The translations under genes were made by a program, and so were the position numbers. Of a DNA stretch of 64,000 nucleotides, positions 33,250 to 41,765 are shown one piece after another. The DNA comes from Meiothermus sp. (lineage in GTDB: Bacteria; Deinococcota; Deinococci; Deinococcales; Thermaceae). The stretch lies in contig NZ_BPIM01000001.1 in NCBI RefSeq assembly GCF_026004115.1, forward strand, positions 1,364,001 through 1,428,000, given 5' to 3'. How positions within the stretch are numbered: position 1 is the first letter of the stretch; each line of letters starts with the position of its first letter. The notes under the pieces are model-generated. The model saw nothing but the letters and a program-made list of their open reading frames with translations, searched no databases and was not told where the DNA came from.

Positions 33250-33409
33250 GGGGTCGGTGCGTGAACCCTCGCAAACCTTAGCCGGGAGCGCTTCAAACGC
33301 TTGGTGTTGCAAAAATGCTCGTAGGTAGGCGCCTGGCTTGGGGTTATGCCCCCACCTAGCCTTCCCCGCTGGGGGAGGAAGGCGTGGTTTTACTTTATGC
33401 ACCGGTTCT
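33250..33409 (-). repeat. R2 element, inverted copy
   Basis: 160 bp, bounded by GGGGTCGGTGC and GCACCGGTTCT. The flanks (AGGTGGGGTATG and GGTAGGGGTATA) look like a decayed target duplication. It lies 129 bp upstream of CRISPR leader 2. Confidence 0.82.
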
Positions 33410-33538
33410 GGTAGGGGTATAGGGCTTCTATTGTGGGTGTGAATGGCTGGTACTGGCCTTCCTGGCAGCAGCACCCCGGGAGACCACCTGTACCTGCTCA
33501 AAGGCCACGCCATGAGCGCCATCCGTCATGGGCCATAG

Positions 33539-33915
33539 CCCCGTTACCAAAGGCGTTACCCCCCCTTTAGCCCCCAAAAACCCCGCCGCAACCGCACCCC
33601 CTTGTGGCCCAAAGCCCACAAAAGCGCCCATTCCCACACAGTGGAAGCAACTTCCAAAAATGACCCATTATGTTTTGCGCAAAATGCTATAATGCCTTTG
33701 TCGGGCTTCTCGACGGCGCTTCTTGAAAACCAAAACGTGTGATAAAAAAGGCAAACCCGCGCTATAAAAAATCCAAAAGTGCGGATTTGTAAGCATTCAT
33801 CGCAAAAACTGCCATTTTCTACCCAGTTATCCACAGCCCCCTGTGGATAACTCGATTTTCTCATAAATACCCCCTTCCAGCCCCCTGTACAGGACGGCAT
33901 TTAACGGGGTATGCT
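33539..33915 (+). promoter_or_regulatory. CRISPR leader 2
   Basis: A near-identical copy of leader 1. Palindrome TTTTGCGCAAAA at 33673-33684, extended -10 TGCTATAAT ending 33693, and AGTTATCCACAG / CTGTGGATAACT at 33825-33852 with two DnaA boxes. The loop of that inverted repeat is one C shorter than in leader 1. Confidence 0.85.
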
Positions 33916-34551
33916 GTCGCAAAACCTTAGCCCCGAAAGGGGATTGCAACTCGGGCTGCCAAGAACAAGACCCCAGCCCCCATCCCCGCTAAGTCGCAAA
34001 ACCTTAGCCCCGAAAGGGGATTGCAACTGAGCGTGCCCGACCGCGTGAATAAGGGCCGCGGCTGCCGTCGCAAAACCTTAGCCCCGAAAGGGGATTGCAA
34101 CTTACGTCGGCAAGGACGTAAGCCCGACCAATAGGCCGGATAAGTCGCAAAACCTTAGCCCCGAAAGGGGATTGCAACCCGTACCGACCGTCAATGTAGG
34201 TAAGGCGCTCGAGAACGTGTCGCAAAACCTTAGCCCCGAAAGGGGATTGCAACTGGTAGCACGCTGATACTTCGGCTTCGGTGACGCGGGTCGCAAAACC
34301 TTAGCCCCGAAAGGGGATTGCAACGGGTCGAACATCGCCGCGGCCGGCCTTGCATGGCCGGTTGGTCGCAAAACCTTAGCCCCGAAAGGGGATTGCAACA
34401 GAATTATTATCATATTCCCTCCAAGCCCCCGCGGATAGAGGGTCGCAAAACCTTAGCCCCGAAAGGGGATTGCAACTCAGCCCTACACTGAGCGGGTTAC
34501 GGTTAGGTTTAGAAGTGTCGCAAAACCTTAGCCCCGAAAGGGGAGTGCAGC
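33916..34551 (+). CRISPR. CRISPR array 2 (9 repeats, 8 spacers)
   Basis: The same 35-nt repeat as array 1. Starts are 33916, 33993, 34067, 34144, 34219, 34290, 34365, 34442 and 34517. The last repeat is degenerate at its 3' end (GAGTGCAGC in place of GATTGCAAC), marking the leader-distal end. Spacer 2 (34028-34066) shares 18 nt with spacer 1 of array 1; spacer 6 (34325-34364) is a diverged relative of the same target. The array lies directly upstream of csm1. Confidence 0.98.
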
Positions 34552-34699
34552 TCGGAGGTTACGGGGCTTTGTGTGTGTTGAAAAATTCAACAAAAGGGGC
34601 ATTTGGACGGTGTGGAGGGTCTCGCGCGTTGAATGATGTCAACTAGCAAATGTAAAAGTAAACCGTAGTGACAAAATACCCGGCCAGTTGAAAAGCAAA

Positions 34700-34708
34700 T
34701 GCTATAAA
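34700..34708 (+). promoter_or_regulatory. Extended -10 promoter of the csm operon
   Basis: TGCTATAAA lies 9 nt before the csm1 ATG with no ribosome site. The context AAATGCTATAA is the same as in the CRISPR leader promoters (AAATGCTATAAT), but the TTTTGCGCAAAA palindrome is absent. Confidence 0.5.
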
Positions 34709-34717
34709 TCTTGCAGA

Positions 34718-37132
34718 ATGGACTCGAACACTCCAAATAAACTTGCGCTGGCAGGGCTTCTGCACGACCTGGGCAAGGTTTACCAGCGGGCTTATTGGGG
34801 GCAGCCGCCTGAAGGCATTTCGGACTGGAGCCACCCGGCCTATACCGAGTGGGCCATTCGCAAATGGAAACGGCTTTTTTCCGACAACGAATGGTTGGCC
34901 CAGACAGCAGCCCGCCACCACGAGGGCTGGCGGGAAAAGCCCCAGTGGCAGCCCCAGACTCCGGAGCAGTGGTGCGTGGCCCTGGCCGATACCTATGCCT
35001 CAAAAGAGCGTAGGGAAGTGGACGAGAAGGGTGGGCATCCTATAGCAACCCCTCTCGAGCCGGTGCTAGCAGGCTTGCGGGTGCAAGAGGCGTATGGCCA
35101 GCGGGGTTGGGGCTACAGCATGGTGCGGGCCAGCCAGGAAGTGGGCCAGAAACCGGGCGAAGCCTACCCGGAGGCAAAGCCCAACATTTCGGGCGACACC
35201 TACTGGCGGGTGGCCGAGCGGCTCGAGGCGCGTCTGGCGGAGCTGGACAAGCTCAACCTGAACCTTGGGGCTTTAGTATCTAACCTGCAGGGCATTTTTC
35301 AAGAGCTTTTGTGGAACGTGCCCTCGGACACCCAGGGTGAACCGGGCGTTTCGCTTTACGACCACCTGCGGCTAACCGGAGCCATTTCAGCGGCGCTTTG
35401 GGCTTATCACGGCGGGTCGCCGAGCATCGAAGCCCTTCGGGACGAGAACCCCGAAAAGTTCTTGCTGGTGCTGGGTGATCTGGGCGGCATCCAGAGCCAT
35501 ATTTACCGCATCCAGGGGGCCCAGACTGGGGTGGGCGGCCTTGCTAAACGGCTTCGGGCGCGCAGCCTCGAGGTCTCCCTGGCCGCTGAGGCTATGGGCC
35601 TGGAACTCCTGCGGCGCACCGGTTTGACCACTTTACAGCGCATCATGAGCGCAGGGGGCAAGTTCTACCTGCTTTTGCCCAATACCCCAGAAGTTCAGCA
35701 GGCCCTAACCGAGGTGCGCCGGGAGTGGGAAGCATGGGCCTTGCAGCAAGGAGCTACTTTGCTACCTTTCCTGGCTGCGCATGCTTTTGCCCCGGCAGGC
35801 TTCAAGGCTTTTAGCCAGGTGCTTCAGGAAGCCCACCGCAAGCTATCCGAGGCCAAGCTCAAGCCCCTGCAAAGCCGGCTCGATGACTTTTATCTGAGCA
35901 AAGGTACGCAGAGCTTGCGCCCCTGCCGGGCCTGCGGGGTGCGGCCCGCCAAGTCCGCTACCGACGAGCTCTGCTATGGCTGTGAGCGCGATGCGCACTT
36001 GGGCCGCCTGATTCCTAAGCGGCAAGAGATCGGCTTTTTCTCTCAAAACGCCCCTGAGCCCCACTACCGCTTTCCCGGCCTGCGGGTAGCGCTGAAGGGT
36101 TCCAGTGATCACACCCTGCGCACCCGCCCGGACTTCACCCCCGCTGCCCACCCCTGGGAGGTGCGGCTTCTGGCCGGGCATGTCCCCACGCTAAAAGACG
36201 CCCTGGGCGCGGGGCGTTGGTGCGATCTGAACGAGTACCAGGTTTGGGCTAAGGAACAGAAGCTCTGGGAGGAGGAGGAAGGCGGGCGCGAAGCCAGCGA
36301 CCCCCTCACCCTGGCCGAGCTGGCCGAGTTCTCTACTGGGGCAAAGTACCTGGGGGCCCTGATGCTGGACGCCGACCGCATGGGCGAGGCCTTTGCCACC
36401 GGCTTTGTGGATGAAAAGGGCCAAGACCACAGCAGCCCCAGCCGCATGGCAAGCCTTTCGCGGATGCTCGAGCTCTTCTTCGCGGGCGAGGTGCTGGAGC
36501 TGATCAAGAACCCCAAAACCTACCAGCAACGCTTGGGCTGGGACGATCTAACCGCTGGGGAAAAAGTCCGACGCTACCCCCTCATCTACTCGGTCTATGC
36601 CGGGGGCGACGACCTCTTCTTGCTGGGGCCGTGGGATGTGCTCTTGGAGTTTGCCCTGGATCTGGAAGCCCTCTACCGGCTGTTTACCCAGCACCCCAAG
36701 CTCACCCTTTCGGGCGGCTTTGTGCTGGTAAACCCCTCGCTGCCCATCCCGCTTTTGGCCGAGGCGGTGCAGGAAGCCGAGAAGGCCGCCAAAGCTGCCG
36801 GGCGCGACCGGCTCCACCTGTTCGGTCAGAGCGTGCCCTGGGCCGAGCTGCGCGGCCTGGTGGGGTGGGTGCGGGATTTCCGCAGTCATCTGCAAGCCGA
36901 GGGCAAGGAAGGCATGACCAGCGCCTTGGCCTACCGGCTGCTTCGGCTGTGGCGGCAACACCAGCAAGGCGACCCGGCCCAGCAAATGCGCTACAAGCCC
37001 TTGCTGGCCTACACCCTGCGCGAGCGGAAGGAGGAGATACGCCAGCACTACCTACGGCTAACCGACCATACCCATACAGCCTGGGCGCACCTGCCGGTGT
37101 GGGTGCAGTGGGGGCTTTATCTGGAGCGCTAA
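34718..37132 (+). CDS. cas10: Type III-A Cas10/Csm1
   Basis: 804 residues. N-terminal HD nuclease domain with LAGLLHDLGKV (His16-Asp17); first palm domain; zinc ribbon CRACGVRPAKSATDELCYGCERD near residues 405-428; second palm domain with YAGGDDLFLLG (GGDD near residue 630), the site that makes cyclic oligoadenylate from ATP; and a C-terminal helical domain. It is the large subunit of the Csm complex and is activated by target RNA. Both HD and GGDD motifs are intact. The ATG at 34718 is chosen over an upstream in-frame TTG. csm2 follows after 9 nt. Confidence 0.96.
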   Translation: MDSNTPNKLALAGLLHDLGKVYQRAYWGQPPEGISDWSHPAYTEWAIRKWKRLFSDNEWLAQTAARHHEGWREKPQWQPQTPEQWCVALADTYASKERREVDEKGGHPIATPLEPVLAGLRVQEAYGQRGWGYSMVRASQEVGQKPGEAYPEAKPNISGDTYWRVAERLEARLAELDKLNLNLGALVSNLQGIFQELLWNVPSDTQGEPGVSLYDHLRLTGAISAALWAYHGGSPSIEALRDENPEKFLLVLGDLGGIQSHIYRIQGAQTGVGGLAKRLRARSLEVSLAAEAMGLELLRRTGLTTLQRIMSAGGKFYLLLPNTPEVQQALTEVRREWEAWALQQGATLLPFLAAHAFAPAGFKAFSQVLQEAHRKLSEAKLKPLQSRLDDFYLSKGTQSLRPCRACGVRPAKSATDELCYGCERDAHLGRLIPKRQEIGFFSQNAPEPHYRFPGLRVALKGSSDHTLRTRPDFTPAAHPWEVRLLAGHVPTLKDALGAGRWCDLNEYQVWAKEQKLWEEEEGGREASDPLTLAELAEFSTGAKYLGALMLDADRMGEAFATGFVDEKGQDHSSPSRMASLSRMLELFFAGEVLELIKNPKTYQQRLGWDDLTAGEKVRRYPLIYSVYAGGDDLFLLGPWDVLLEFALDLEALYRLFTQHPKLTLSGGFVLVNPSLPIPLLAEAVQEAEKAAKAAGRDRLHLFGQSVPWAELRGLVGWVRDFRSHLQAEGKEGMTSALAYRLLRLWRQHQQGDPAQQMRYKPLLAYTLRERKEEIRQHYLRLTDHTHTAWAHLPVWVQWGLYLER

Positions 37133-37141
37133 GGAGGAGAT

Positions 37142-37624
37142 ATGGAGTTCTTTGAGAACCTGGAGAAAGGCGTTTACAGGAAGGGGCTTTTTGACGAGGA
37201 CGCCAAACGTTGGGCGCAGGAACTGAGGAACGAGGGCCAGGGTCAAGACAAACTTAAGTCGAGCCAGTTCCGTAACTATTTCCACGAGTTCCGCAGGCTC
37301 GAGGACGCCTTCGAGCGTTACAAGCGCGAGGCTGGGGGCGATGAGGCGCTGGCCTGGAGTCGGCTCACCTCCCAAATCGAGCTGCTGAGGGCAAAGTTGG
37401 CCTATGGGGGGCGCTCAAACGGCGGTCCTCTGCAAAAGCTTCCCAAGTTCCGAGAGAAGATGGACGAACTCTTATCAGATGCCAAGACAAGCCCCAAGCA
37501 CTTCGCCGTGGTCATGTTGTTTTTGGAGGCAGTATTGGCCTATTTCTATGGTCTGGAAGGAGAGCGTGGGGGCGAAGCTGCCCCCCGTAGTCCAGAGCGG
37601 CCTGCTCAGGGGAGGAGGTACTAA
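37142..37624 (+). CDS. csm2: Csm2, small subunit of the Csm complex
   Basis: 160 residues, helical and basic, with the family-typical LKSSQFRNYFHEFRRLEDAFER near residues 38-60 and FAVVMLFLEAVLAYFYG near the C-terminus. Csm2 lines the target RNA along the Csm3 backbone. Ribosome site AAGGAGGAG. The stop overlaps the csm3 start (TAATG). The last 20 residues are Pro/Arg/Glu rich and likely disordered. Confidence 0.92.
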   Translation: MEFFENLEKGVYRKGLFDEDAKRWAQELRNEGQGQDKLKSSQFRNYFHEFRRLEDAFERYKREAGGDEALAWSRLTSQIELLRAKLAYGGRSNGGPLQKLPKFREKMDELLSDAKTSPKHFAVVMLFLEAVLAYFYGLEGERGGEAAPRSPERPAQGRRY

Positions 37625-38301
37625 TGAAATTACTCGGCTACAAGCGCATCTACGGCATCATCCGGCTCAAAAGCGGGCTGCGGATTGGCATGAGCAAGGA
37701 CCAGATGGCCATCGGGGACGTGGACAACCCGGTGATCCGCAACCCCCTGACCGAGGAGCCCTACATCCCCGGTTCCTCGCTTAAGGGGAAGATGCGGTAT
37801 TTGCTCGAGTGGCACCTAGGGGGTGACTATATTTCCCGCTCGACCGAGAGAAATGTCTACGTGCCTGACGACCCGAAAGATCCGGTTGGTCGTATCTTTG
37901 GTAGCGCGCCTAGTAACGAGGCCCAGCGCCGAATTGCCCAAAAGCGCGGCCCCACCCGCCTGCTGGTGCGCGATGCCTACCTGACGCCTGAGTCCAAACG
38001 GGCCCTCGAGGCCATGACCGCCCGGGGCGGCTACCTGACCGAGGTCAAGCAGGAGGTGTTTATTCCCCGCATCGGCGGCAACGCCAACCCCCGCACCGCC
38101 GAGCGCGTGCCTGCCGGGGCCGAGTTCGCCTTCGAGATCGTCTACCGGGTGATGGACACCGGCGACGGCGGACAGACCGACCGAGAGAACTTCAAGCACG
38201 TACAAAAGGCCCTCGAGCTTCTGCAACTCGATGGGCTGGGGGGCTACATCAGCCGGGGCTATGGGCAGGTAGAACTCGACTACCGGGTTGAGGACAAATG
38301 A
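37624..38301 (+). CDS. csm3: Csm3, backbone RNase subunit of the Csm complex
   Basis: 225-residue RAMP protein. GDVDNPVIRNPLTEEPYIPGSSLKGKMRYLL carries the catalytic Asp34 (equivalent to Asp33 in well-studied Csm3) and the IPGSSLKG motif; the Gly-rich loop GLGGYISRGYGQVEL is at the C-terminus. Repeated Csm3 subunits cut target RNA at 6-nt steps. The active-site residue is intact. It overlaps csm2 and csm4. Confidence 0.96.
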   Translation: MKLLGYKRIYGIIRLKSGLRIGMSKDQMAIGDVDNPVIRNPLTEEPYIPGSSLKGKMRYLLEWHLGGDYISRSTERNVYVPDDPKDPVGRIFGSAPSNEAQRRIAQKRGPTRLLVRDAYLTPESKRALEAMTARGGYLTEVKQEVFIPRIGGNANPRTAERVPAGAEFAFEIVYRVMDTGDGGQTDRENFKHVQKALELLQLDGLGGYISRGYGQVELDYRVEDK

Positions 38302-39173
38302 GGGTCAAGGCCTTTCACCTGGCGCTAAGAAGCATCAGCGCTCCGCCGAGCGCACCCACCCTCTGGGGCCACCTGGCCTGGTGGGTGCGCTACACGCAGG
38401 GGGAAGCGGCGCTAATAGAGTGGCTCGAGGCCTTCCGTCAGGATCCACCCTTTCTCATCTCCTCGGCCTTTCCCAGGGGCTACCTGCCCCGCCCCCTGCT
38501 GCCCCAGCTCCAAGAGAGCGACACAGAACGGCGCAAAGCACTCAAGGGTATCCGCTACCTGAGCCTCGAGACCTTCGGGCAGGTGATTCAGAAAGGCGAG
38601 CAAGCCTTGCTGGAATCACCGGAACTCAAAGAGAAGAAGGCTCCCAAGGCGACCCTCGCCACCCAGACCCGGGTGGGCATCAACCGTACTACCGGCACCG
38701 CCCAGGAGGGCATCCTGTTTACCGACCAGGTGCACTGGCTGGGTGAGCGGGAATGGACGGTGTACGTGCGGCTTCGGCGAGAGGCCGACTACCTGGCGGA
38801 AGCCTTGGCGCACATCGGCACCTTTGGCTATGGTGGTAAGGCCAGCGTGGGGCTGGGGCGCTTTGAGGTGGTGGATACCCAGGAGATGGACTTACCCGAG
38901 GCCGATAACCCCACCCACTACGTCACCCTTTCCCCCACCTTGCCCAAGGGTGAGGGGTACTGGGCCCTGGAAACCTACTGGGGCCGCCTGGGGGGTCACT
39001 ACGCCCAGGCCGAGACCCCCTTCAAGCGCCCTTACCTGCGGGCCAAGGAGGGCAGCGTGTTCAAGGTGCAGCCCACAGCGGGCCTCCTGGACGTGACGCC
39101 CGAACCGGCCCCGGAAGTAGGGGTGCGGGTGTGGGAATACCTATGGGCCTTTCCATTGGGGGTGCGGGTATGA
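38298..39173 (+). CDS. csm4: Csm4, crRNA 5'-handle binding subunit
   Basis: 291-residue RAMP protein (MRVKAFHLALRSISAPPSAPTLWGHLAWWVRY; TRVGINRTTGTAQEGILFT; GTFGYGGKASVGLGRFEV). Csm4 holds the crRNA 5' tag and contacts Cas10. An ATGA overlap with csm3 and with csm5 shows tight translational coupling. Confidence 0.93.
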   Translation: MRVKAFHLALRSISAPPSAPTLWGHLAWWVRYTQGEAALIEWLEAFRQDPPFLISSAFPRGYLPRPLLPQLQESDTERRKALKGIRYLSLETFGQVIQKGEQALLESPELKEKKAPKATLATQTRVGINRTTGTAQEGILFTDQVHWLGEREWTVYVRLRREADYLAEALAHIGTFGYGGKASVGLGRFEVVDTQEMDLPEADNPTHYVTLSPTLPKGEGYWALETYWGRLGGHYAQAETPFKRPYLRAKEGSVFKVQPTAGLLDVTPEPAPEVGVRVWEYLWAFPLGVRV

Positions 39174-40300
39174 GCTTTCTGGAGAGCTACCGCTTAGAAC
39201 TCGAGACCTTGGGCCCCATTCACGTAGGCATCGGGGAGGCTTTTCCGGCCTACAGCTACCTGGTAGACGAAGCCAAGAAGGAAGCCCTGATCCTGGACGC
39301 GGGGCGGCTCTTGGAGCTTCTTTCTCCCGAGCAGCAACAGAACTACCTGCTAGCCGTGGCCCAGGGTCCCAAGCAAGCCCAAAAGAGCCTGCAGTCCCTG
39401 TGGAACAGCGGCCTGCTAGACCCTACCCCGGCCATCGTGCGCCGCCTCCCCGTGACCCCAGCCTTCATCAATACCGTCAAGAACGCTACCGACGCCGCGG
39501 GCCTGGAGTTCCGCACCCTACCCAGGAGCCCGCTGGGGGCTTACCTGCCGGGCTCGAGCCTCAAGGGGGCTTTGCGCACGGCCTGGCTGTTCAAGCGGGC
39601 AGTGCAGCAAGGGCGGGATATCGAATACAAAGGTCGCTGGCAATGGGGCCAGAAGGTTCACGGAGGCGAGTGGCCCCTCATCCAGCCGCCCGAGAGGATA
39701 TCAACCCCTGTTGCACAGGCCTTTGAGGCCCTGGTGCTGGATTACGCGACCGAGCGTAGCCCCAACCTTTACCGCGACCCCTTCCGCCAAGTGCGTGTGG
39801 GCGACAGCGAACCCAGCGAGAACCTTTTGCTCAACCGCATCGGGGTGTTCCACCCCAGGGGTCAGATGGACCAGACCGTAATCCTGGCCGAGATGTTCCG
39901 AGTGGGAACCAAGCTCCAAGTCACCCTGCGCCTGCACACCGGTTTAGCCCAGCAAAGGCACAAAGACACGGTTTCCCACGTCATTTCAGCCCAAGCGCTG
40001 GCCGAGGCTTGCCGGGAGTATTACCTCGAGGTGCTTCACCTCGAGCGAGAATACGCGCAAAATCACGGTCTTGCACAGGCGCTCAAGGTCTACGAGGCCC
40101 TGGATAAGCGGCTGAACCAGGATAGCCGCCTCTTCCCCCTGCGCATTGGCTTTGGCAGCGGGCGCATGTCCATCCGGCTGGCGCTCCTGCTCGATGGGGA
40201 GGAGGGTCAGGAGCCCAAAACCCGCAAGACCGCTGGGCACTCCAATCCCAAAGATGGCTTCCCGCTGGGCTGGGCCATTGCCAGGCTCGAGCCTTACTGA
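39170..40300 (+). CDS. csm5: Csm5, crRNA 3'-end subunit
   Basis: 376-residue RAMP protein from MSFLESYRLELETLGPIHVGIGEAFPAYSYLVD, with LGAYLPGSSLKGALRTAW in the middle and a Gly-rich C-terminal stretch (RIGFGSGRMSIRLA). Csm5 caps the 3' side of the complex and guides crRNA trimming. The ATG at 39170 overlaps the csm4 stop. A 30-nt gap with a new promoter separates it from vapB. Confidence 0.93.
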   Translation: MSFLESYRLELETLGPIHVGIGEAFPAYSYLVDEAKKEALILDAGRLLELLSPEQQQNYLLAVAQGPKQAQKSLQSLWNSGLLDPTPAIVRRLPVTPAFINTVKNATDAAGLEFRTLPRSPLGAYLPGSSLKGALRTAWLFKRAVQQGRDIEYKGRWQWGQKVHGGEWPLIQPPERISTPVAQAFEALVLDYATERSPNLYRDPFRQVRVGDSEPSENLLLNRIGVFHPRGQMDQTVILAEMFRVGTKLQVTLRLHTGLAQQRHKDTVSHVISAQALAEACREYYLEVLHLEREYAQNHGLAQALKVYEALDKRLNQDSRLFPLRIGFGSGRMSIRLALLLDGEEGQEPKTRKTAGHSNPKDGFPLGWAIARLEPY

Positions 40301-40318
40301 AAGCCTGTTTTTTCAGCC

Positions 40319-40324
40319 TATACT
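40319..40324 (+). promoter_or_regulatory. -10 box of the vapBC-cas6 sub-operon
   Basis: TATACT lies exactly 6 nt before the vapB ATG, with no Shine-Dalgarno. TTACTG at 40294-40299 (19-nt spacer) is a weak -35. This would let vapBC, cas6 and downstream genes be transcribed apart from csm1-5. Confidence 0.5.
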
Positions 40325-40330
40325 GAATCC

Positions 40331-40585
40331 ATGGCCCTGACCGTCAAAAACCCCGAGGTCGAACGCCTGGCCGAGGAGGTAGCCCGCCTGGCGGGCGAGA
40401 CCAAGACCGAGGCCATCCGTAAGGCCCTCCTGGAGCGCAAGGCCCGGCTGGCCCGCCCCGAGCGCCCGCGCAGCGAGGTCATCGAGGAGTTTCTGCGTGA
40501 TATGCAAGACTTACTGCCCAAGGGCCGCCGTCCTACTAAAGAAGAAGAGGAAGAGATCCTGGGCTTTGGCCCGGAGGGCTACTGA
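40331..40585 (+). CDS. vapB: VapB-like antitoxin
   Basis: 84 residues: MALTVKNPEVERLAEEVARLAGETKTEAIRKALLERKARL is the PSK/VapB-type ribbon-helix-helix-like N-terminus, followed by an acidic tail (PTKEEEEEILGFGPEGY) of the kind that wraps the toxin. It lies between csm5 and cas6 and overlaps vapC by 1 nt (TGATG). It would bind its own promoter at the TATACT box together with the toxin. Confidence 0.88.
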   Translation: MALTVKNPEVERLAEEVARLAGETKTEAIRKALLERKARLARPERPRSEVIEEFLRDMQDLLPKGRRPTKEEEEEILGFGPEGY

Positions 40586-40965
40586 TGGTGCTGGACAGCT
40601 CGGTGCTGCTGCATATTCTTTTCCGCGAGCCGGGTTACCCGGAGGTTGCGCGCAAGCTGAACGGGGCTTCGCAGCTTTTGGTAGGGGCTCCAACCCTAGT
40701 CGAAACGGCCATGGTGCTGATTCATCGGGAAGGTGATACACAGTTACTTGTACTGGAAGACTTTTTGCGCCGCCTCCGGGTAGAAGTGGTGCCTTTTACC
40801 GAGGAGCATTACCATGAAGCCCTCGCGGCTTTCCGGCGCTTTGGCAAAGGCCGCCACCCCGCGGCCCTCAACTTTGGCGACTGCCTGAGCTACGCGGTGG
40901 CCAAGGTGAGCGGCCTGCCCCTGGCCTACGTGGGCGACGACTTCGCCCAGACCGACTTGTCATGA
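40585..40965 (+). CDS. vapC: VapC-like PIN-domain toxin
   Basis: 126 residues with PIN-domain acidic residues in MVLDSSVLLHILF (Asp4), LVETAMVL (Glu40), NFGDCLSYAVAK (Asp near 99) and YVGDDFAQTD (Asp 116/117), so all ligands for the metal site are present. VapC toxins cut tRNA or rRNA when VapB is lost. Its stop overlaps the cas6 ATG (ATGA), so toxin and Cas6 are translated in a coupled way. Confidence 0.9.
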   Translation: MVLDSSVLLHILFREPGYPEVARKLNGASQLLVGAPTLVETAMVLIHREGDTQLLVLEDFLRRLRVEVVPFTEEHYHEALAAFRRFGKGRHPAALNFGDCLSYAVAKVSGLPLAYVGDDFAQTDLS

Positions 40966-41765
40966 TACTCGCGGCCCTCGTCCTCCCCTTAGAAGGCCCC
41001 GCCCGCCCCGACCCCGACGGCTGGCGCGGCCTGGTGTACGGCATGCTCAAGGAAATAGACCCCGAACTGCACGCGGCTCAGTCTAACCCTTTTAGCCTGG
41101 GGCTTGGTGGGGCCGAGGGGCAGTGGTGGGTGCGGATTGGCCTTCTGGATGAGGGGCTGTATGCCCGCCTCTCGCCCCGCTTGTTTGGCCTGGTGGGTCA
41201 GAGCGTCAAGGTGAAGGCGCCCTTCAGGGTCCAGGCTGTGTTGCAGGAAGAGCACCCCTGGGCCGGCGTGAGCACCTATTCCCGGCTTTTCCAGGGGCAG
41301 GCTTCGGCCAGCCTGGGCCTGCACTTTGCCAGCCCCACCTTCTTCCGCCGCAAGGGAAACAGCTACCCTCTGCCTGAGCCTAAGCTGGTCTTCGACTCGC
41401 TCACCCAGCGCTGGAACGCCTTTGCCCCGGTCAAAGTACCCCCCGAACTGGCCGAAACCTGGGAGCGGGCGACCATCACCCGCTTCCAGGGCCACACCCA
41501 GGCCATCCGGCCCAACCCGGACGAACGGGGGGTGGGTTTTGTGGGCCGGGTGGTGTACCACCTGCCCGCTGCCAAGCCCACCGAGGCCCAGTGGATGCAG
41601 GCTTTGGGGCGGTTTGCTTTTTATGCCGGGGTGGGGGCCAAGACCAGCCTGGGGTTTGGGCGGGTACGGGGGTTTGATCCCATGCGGAAGGAGAAATCTG
41701 CCAATGGAAGACTTGAAGCAGAAGATTCATCAAGTTTGGCAACACCTCAAGACCCAGGAGCTTGA
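40962..41765 (+). CDS. cas6: CRISPR endoribonuclease Cas6
   Basis: 267 residues: two ferredoxin-like folds, with a possible catalytic His37 in PELHAAQSNPFSLG and the C-terminal glycine-rich loop YAGVGAKTSLGFGRVRGF. Cas6 cuts pre-crRNA within repeats, leaving the 8-nt ATTGCAAC tag. It starts inside the vapC stop and overlaps the following CARF gene by 62 nt, a long overlap that again points to coupled translation. Confidence 0.93.
   Translation: MILAALVLPLEGPARPDPDGWRGLVYGMLKEIDPELHAAQSNPFSLGLGGAEGQWWVRIGLLDEGLYARLSPRLFGLVGQSVKVKAPFRVQAVLQEEHPWAGVSTYSRLFQGQASASLGLHFASPTFFRRKGNSYPLPEPKLVFDSLTQRWNAFAPVKVPPELAETWERATITRFQGHTQAIRPNPDERGVGFVGRVVYHLPAAKPTEAQWMQALGRFAFYAGVGAKTSLGFGRVRGFDPMRKEKSANGRLEAEDSSSLATPQDPGA

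Noticed and set aside
40331-40965. vapBC as a novel cas gene pair specific to type III
   Set aside because: The proteins fit ordinary VapB and PIN-VapC; only their position and overlap with cas6 are unusual, so they are annotated as a TA module.
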